Shown: positions 5,851-8,430 of the stretch, piece after piece
Numbering within the stretch: the first letter of the stretch is position 1
Layout: each line of letters begins with the position of its first letter
NCBI GenBank assembly: GCA_937136445.1
Contig: CAKZOQ010000597.1
Coordinates: 1 to 8,430 of the forward strand
Origin: an uncultured Gemmatimonadota bacterium
Lineage (GTDB): Bacteria; Gemmatimonadota; Gemmatimonadetes; Longimicrobiales; Gaopeijiaceae
Length of the DNA stretch: 8,430 bases
Reading direction: 5' to 3'
The notes under the pieces: model-generated
The model's input: the letters and a program-made list of their open reading frames with translations, nothing else
The model's database searches: none
Told to the model about the DNA's origin: nothing
Translations under genes and position numbers: made by a program

Positions 5851-7923
5851 TTGACGCCTGACCTCGATCTCCGCCCGGACCCGTCCGATCTCTCCGCCGA
5901 CGAGGCGCGGGACCAGGCTCGCACCCTCCAGTCCGAACTCCGGCGCCACAGCCACCTCTACTATGTGGAGGCCCGGCCCCAGATCTCCGACGAGGCCTAC
6001 GACGAACTCTTCCGGCGGCTCCAGGCGCTGGAGGAGGAATGGCCGGAGCTTGCCACCCCCGATTCCCCCACCCGCCGGGTCGGCACCGAGCCCCAGGACG
6101 CCTTCGAGAACCGGGATCACCTCGCGCCGATGCTCTCGCTGGATTCCACCCAGGAGCCGGACGAGGTACGGCGCTTCGACGAACGGGTGCGGAAGGCGCT
6201 GGGGGAGGACCGGGACCCCACCTACCTCCTGGAACCCAAGCTGGACGGGGCCTCCATCGAGCTGGTCTACGAGGACGGGGTCTTCGTCCGGGCGGTGACC
6301 CGGGGGAACGGGCGCACCGGGGAGGACGTCACGGCGAACCTCCGCACCATCCCCTCCCTTCCTCTGCGGCTCCGTACCGAGACGCGCGCGGCACCGGCCG
6401 TGGTGGCCTTCCGGGGGGAGGTCATGATGTACATCTCCGCCTTCGAGGCCTTCAACGCCCGCCTCGCCGAGGAGGGTCGGGAGCCCTACGCGTCTCCCCG
6501 CAACTCCGCGGCGGGCTCCATCCGGCAGCTCGACCCCTCGGTGACGGCGTCCCGGGAGCTGGACGTCCTGGTCTTCGACGTGCTCCACGTGGAGGGGGCG
6601 TCCTTCGCGAGCGACACGGACGGCCTGGAGGCCATCCGGCAGTGGGGGCTGAAGGTGCCGGAGCGGGTGGAGACGGCCACCGACCCCGAGGAGATCCTGG
6701 CCTACCACGCCGGCTTCGAGGTGGAGCGGGACGAGCTGGACTACGAGATCGACGGGGTGGTGGTGAAGCTCGACGACCTGGCAGTCCGACAGGAAATGGG
6801 CTCCACCGCCCACCACCCGCGCTGGGCGCTCGCCTACAAGTTCGAGCCCCGCAAGGAGGTCACCCGCATCGAGCGCATCGGCATCCAGGTGGGTCGGACG
6901 GGGGTCCTGACGCCGGTGGCCTTCCTGCGGCCGGTGGTGGTGGGCGGCGTCACCATCTCCCGGGCCTCCCTCCACAACCGCGAAGAGCTGGTCCGCAAGG
7001 ACATACGGGAGGGCGACCGTGTCCGGATCCAGCGCGCCGGCGACGTCATTCCCCAGGTGGTGGAGGTGGTGGAGCAGGAGGCGGACCGCGAGGACCCGTA
7101 CCGGATGCCCACCCACTGCCCGGCCTGCGGCACGGAGGTCTACGAGGAGGGCCCGCGGACCATCTGCCCCAATCGCTTCGGCTGCCCCGCCCAGCTCAAG
7201 GGACGGGTGCAGCACTACGGCTCCCGGTCGGCGCTGGACATCGAGGGGCTCGGGGAAGAGACGGCGGCGCTCCTGGTGGACCGGGACCTGGTGACGCGGC
7301 TCGCCGAACTCTACACGCTGACCCCCGACGACCTGATCCATCTGGAGGGCTTCGCGGAGATGTCGGCGACGGCGCTGGTGCAGGCCGTCCAGGACACGCG
7401 GACCCCGGAGCTGGAGCGCTTCCTGGTGGCGCTGGGGATTCCGGAGGTGGGGGTGACGGTGGCCCGGGACCTGGCCCGGCACTTCGGGTCGCTGGGCGCC
7501 CTGCGGGAGGCCTCCGCCGAGGCATTGGCCGAGGTCCATGGGGTGGGGCCCATCATGAGCGAGAAGATCACGGCCTTCCTGGGGGAGAAGCGCAACGCCG
7601 TCGCCATCGACGCCATCCTGGAGCAGGGGGTGGTGCCCACCGAGCAGGAGCCGGTGGACACCTCCGATGCGGTGGAGGAGGCCGGGGTCGCCGTCTTCAC
7701 AGGCGCCCTCCCCGTCTCCCGGACGGAGGCCCAGGACCTCTGGGAGTCGGTAGGCGGACGGGCCACCAGCTCGGTGAGCGGCAACACCGACTTCGTGGTG
7801 GCGGGAGAGAACGCCGGATCCAAGCTGGAGAAGGCCCAGGAGCTGGGCGTTCCCGTCCTGGACTGGGACGACTTCGTCGCCGAGGTTGAGTCCCGGGGCG
7901 GTTCCGTGCTGGAGGAGGGGTGA
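5851..7923 (+). CDS. ligA: NAD+-dependent DNA ligase LigA
   Basis: A 690-residue, full-length bacterial DNA ligase that seals nicks using NAD+. Domain Ia carries the NMN-contacting residues Y37, Y38, D47, Y50 and D51. The adenylation domain has the nucleotidyl lysine K130 in EPKLDG, E190 in FRGEV, K306 in EIDGVVVK and K330 in AYKFEP. An OB fold follows (GRTGVLTPVAF, ASLHN, GDRVRIQRAGDVIPQV), then a four-cysteine zinc finger (C423, C426, C439, C445), helix-hairpin-helix repeats (about 455-585) and a C-terminal BRCT domain (about 610-690, with FTGALPVSR and NAGSKLEKA). Some positions deviate from the common pattern, notably TRGNGRTGED where most have TRGDG, and DSTQEPDEV where most have NAF. 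The start is TTG at 5851: no in-frame ATG or GTG exists upstream in the gap, and no Shine-Dalgarno is visible, so the exact start is uncertain. The stop overlaps the polX start. Confidence 0.96.
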   Translation: MTPDLDLRPDPSDLSADEARDQARTLQSELRRHSHLYYVEARPQISDEAYDELFRRLQALEEEWPELATPDSPTRRVGTEPQDAFENRDHLAPMLSLDSTQEPDEVRRFDERVRKALGEDRDPTYLLEPKLDGASIELVYEDGVFVRAVTRGNGRTGEDVTANLRTIPSLPLRLRTETRAAPAVVAFRGEVMMYISAFEAFNARLAEEGREPYASPRNSAAGSIRQLDPSVTASRELDVLVFDVLHVEGASFASDTDGLEAIRQWGLKVPERVETATDPEEILAYHAGFEVERDELDYEIDGVVVKLDDLAVRQEMGSTAHHPRWALAYKFEPRKEVTRIERIGIQVGRTGVLTPVAFLRPVVVGGVTISRASLHNREELVRKDIREGDRVRIQRAGDVIPQVVEVVEQEADREDPYRMPTHCPACGTEVYEEGPRTICPNRFGCPAQLKGRVQHYGSRSALDIEGLGEETAALLVDRDLVTRLAELYTLTPDDLIHLEGFAEMSATALVQAVQDTRTPELERFLVALGIPEVGVTVARDLARHFGSLGALREASAEALAEVHGVGPIMSEKITAFLGEKRNAVAIDAILEQGVVPTEQEPVDTSDAVEEAGVAVFTGALPVSRTEAQDLWESVGGRATSSVSGNTDFVVAGENAGSKLEKAQELGVPVLDWDDFVAEVESRGGSVLEEG

Positions 7924-8430
7924 TGGAGAACATCGACGTAGCTCGGGTCCTGGAGGAGCTGGCGGACCTCCTGGAGATCCAGGGTGCCAACCCCTTCCGC
8001 ATCCGGGCCTACCGGAACGGCGTGCGCACCATCGAAGGCCTCACCCGGCCCCTGCGCGTGATGGTGGAGGAGGGCGAGGACCTCACCGAGCTCTCCGGCG
8101 TCGGCGACAGCATGGCCGATCACATCAAGGAGCTCCTGGAGACGGGCCACCTCACCCGCATGGAGGAGGTGACCCAGGAGGTCCCCCGCTCCCTGGTGGA
8201 GCTCATGCGGCTGGACGGCGTCGGGCCGAAGAAGGCCAAGAAGCTCTTCGAGGAGCTCGAGGTGGAGACGGTGGATGACCTGGCCGACGCCCTGGAGGCG
8301 GGGACGGTTCGCGAGCTCTCCGGCTTCGGAAAGAAGAGTGCCGAGAAGATCGCCCGGGCCATCGAGCGCCACCGGAACCGCACCGGCCGCTTCCTCCTGG
8401 ACGAGGTGGAGCAGTTGGTGGCGGGGGTCC
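7923..8430 (+). CDS. polX: DNA polymerase/3'-5' exonuclease PolX, N-terminal part
   Basis: The first 169 codons of a PolX gene that continues past the right edge. The opening MENIDVARVLEELADLLEIQ and the motif NPFRIRAYRNG (23-33) are typical of the 8-kDa domain of bacterial PolX. Three helix-hairpin-helix motifs are visible: ELSGVGDSMADHI (56-68), RLDGVGPKKAKKL (96-108) and ELSGFGKKSAEKI (131-143). The polymerase palm and C-terminal PHP exonuclease domains, expected in a full-length protein of about 570 residues, are outside the window. PolX enzymes fill short gaps in base excision and related repair. The ATG at 7923 overlaps the ligA stop (TGATG), and GGAGG lies 7 nt upstream inside the end of ligA, so translation is coupled to the ligase. 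The pair gives gap filling and sealing from one message. Confidence 0.93.
   Translation, partial: MENIDVARVLEELADLLEIQGANPFRIRAYRNGVRTIEGLTRPLRVMVEEGEDLTELSGVGDSMADHIKELLETGHLTRMEEVTQEVPRSLVELMRLDGVGPKKAKKLFEELEVETVDDLADALEAGTVRELSGFGKKSAEKIARAIERHRNRTGRFLLDEVEQLVAGV

Noticed and set aside
4364..5854. A 496-codon plus-strand frame opposite the amidohydrolase gene
   Set aside because: It is antisense to a well-supported secreted enzyme, and the translation is low-complexity with no domain.
5800..7539. A 579-codon open frame on the minus strand opposite ligA
   Set aside because: It is antisense to a complete ligase with all catalytic motifs, and shows no recognisable domain. High GC at third positions removes stop codons from the opposite frame.
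1..8430. tRNA, rRNA, CRISPR array, IS element or prophage
   Set aside because: No cloverleaf-like segment, spaced repeats, transposase motif or terminal inverted repeats were seen. Genes are closely spaced and of uniform base composition.

Overview
The window comes from a very GC-rich bacterial chromosome (about 70% GC by eye). Codons strongly prefer G or C in third position, and GTG and TTG starts are frequent. The gene content and protein style point to Gemmatimonadota or a relative: an ECF sigma unit with a zinc-less membrane anti-sigma factor, a large secreted amidohydrolase, and a receiver-like regulator. That placement is an inference from general familiarity and was not tested. I see no tRNA, rRNA, CRISPR array, IS element or prophage gene. 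It reads as ordinary chromosome.

The left two thirds (1-5734) are transcribed leftward (minus strand). In order of transcription they hold: a secreted metal-dependent amidohydrolase (5734-4067); a perfect 12-bp hairpin followed by a C-rich, G-poor tract (a likely termination zone); a Na+/Ca2+-exchanger-family antiporter (3971-2991); a class V PLP-dependent enzyme 3 nt behind it (2987-1779); an ECF sigma factor (1677-1111); its membrane anti-sigma factor (1100-675); a YbjQ/UPF0145 protein sharing an ATGA with the anti-sigma gene (678-352); and the start of a receiver-like regulatory protein (280 to beyond position 1).

The right third (5851-8430) is transcribed rightward. It holds a full-length NAD+-dependent DNA ligase (ligA), whose stop codon overlaps the ATG of a PolX-family DNA polymerase/exonuclease that runs off the window. 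Between the two divergent blocks lies a 116-nt gap with the one conspicuous AT-rich patch I noticed, TTATTATG. It can be read as a -10 element on either strand.

Two units look functional. The sigma/anti-sigma/YbjQ cluster is built like a membrane-sensing stress switch with YbjQ as a co-produced partner or effector. The ligA-polX pair joins gap-filling synthesis to nick sealing, as in base excision or gap repair. I found no clearly unprecedented system. The most interesting points are the tight coupling within these two units, the anti-sigma factor without zinc ligands, sequence deviations in LigA, and the overlapping divergent -10 elements.
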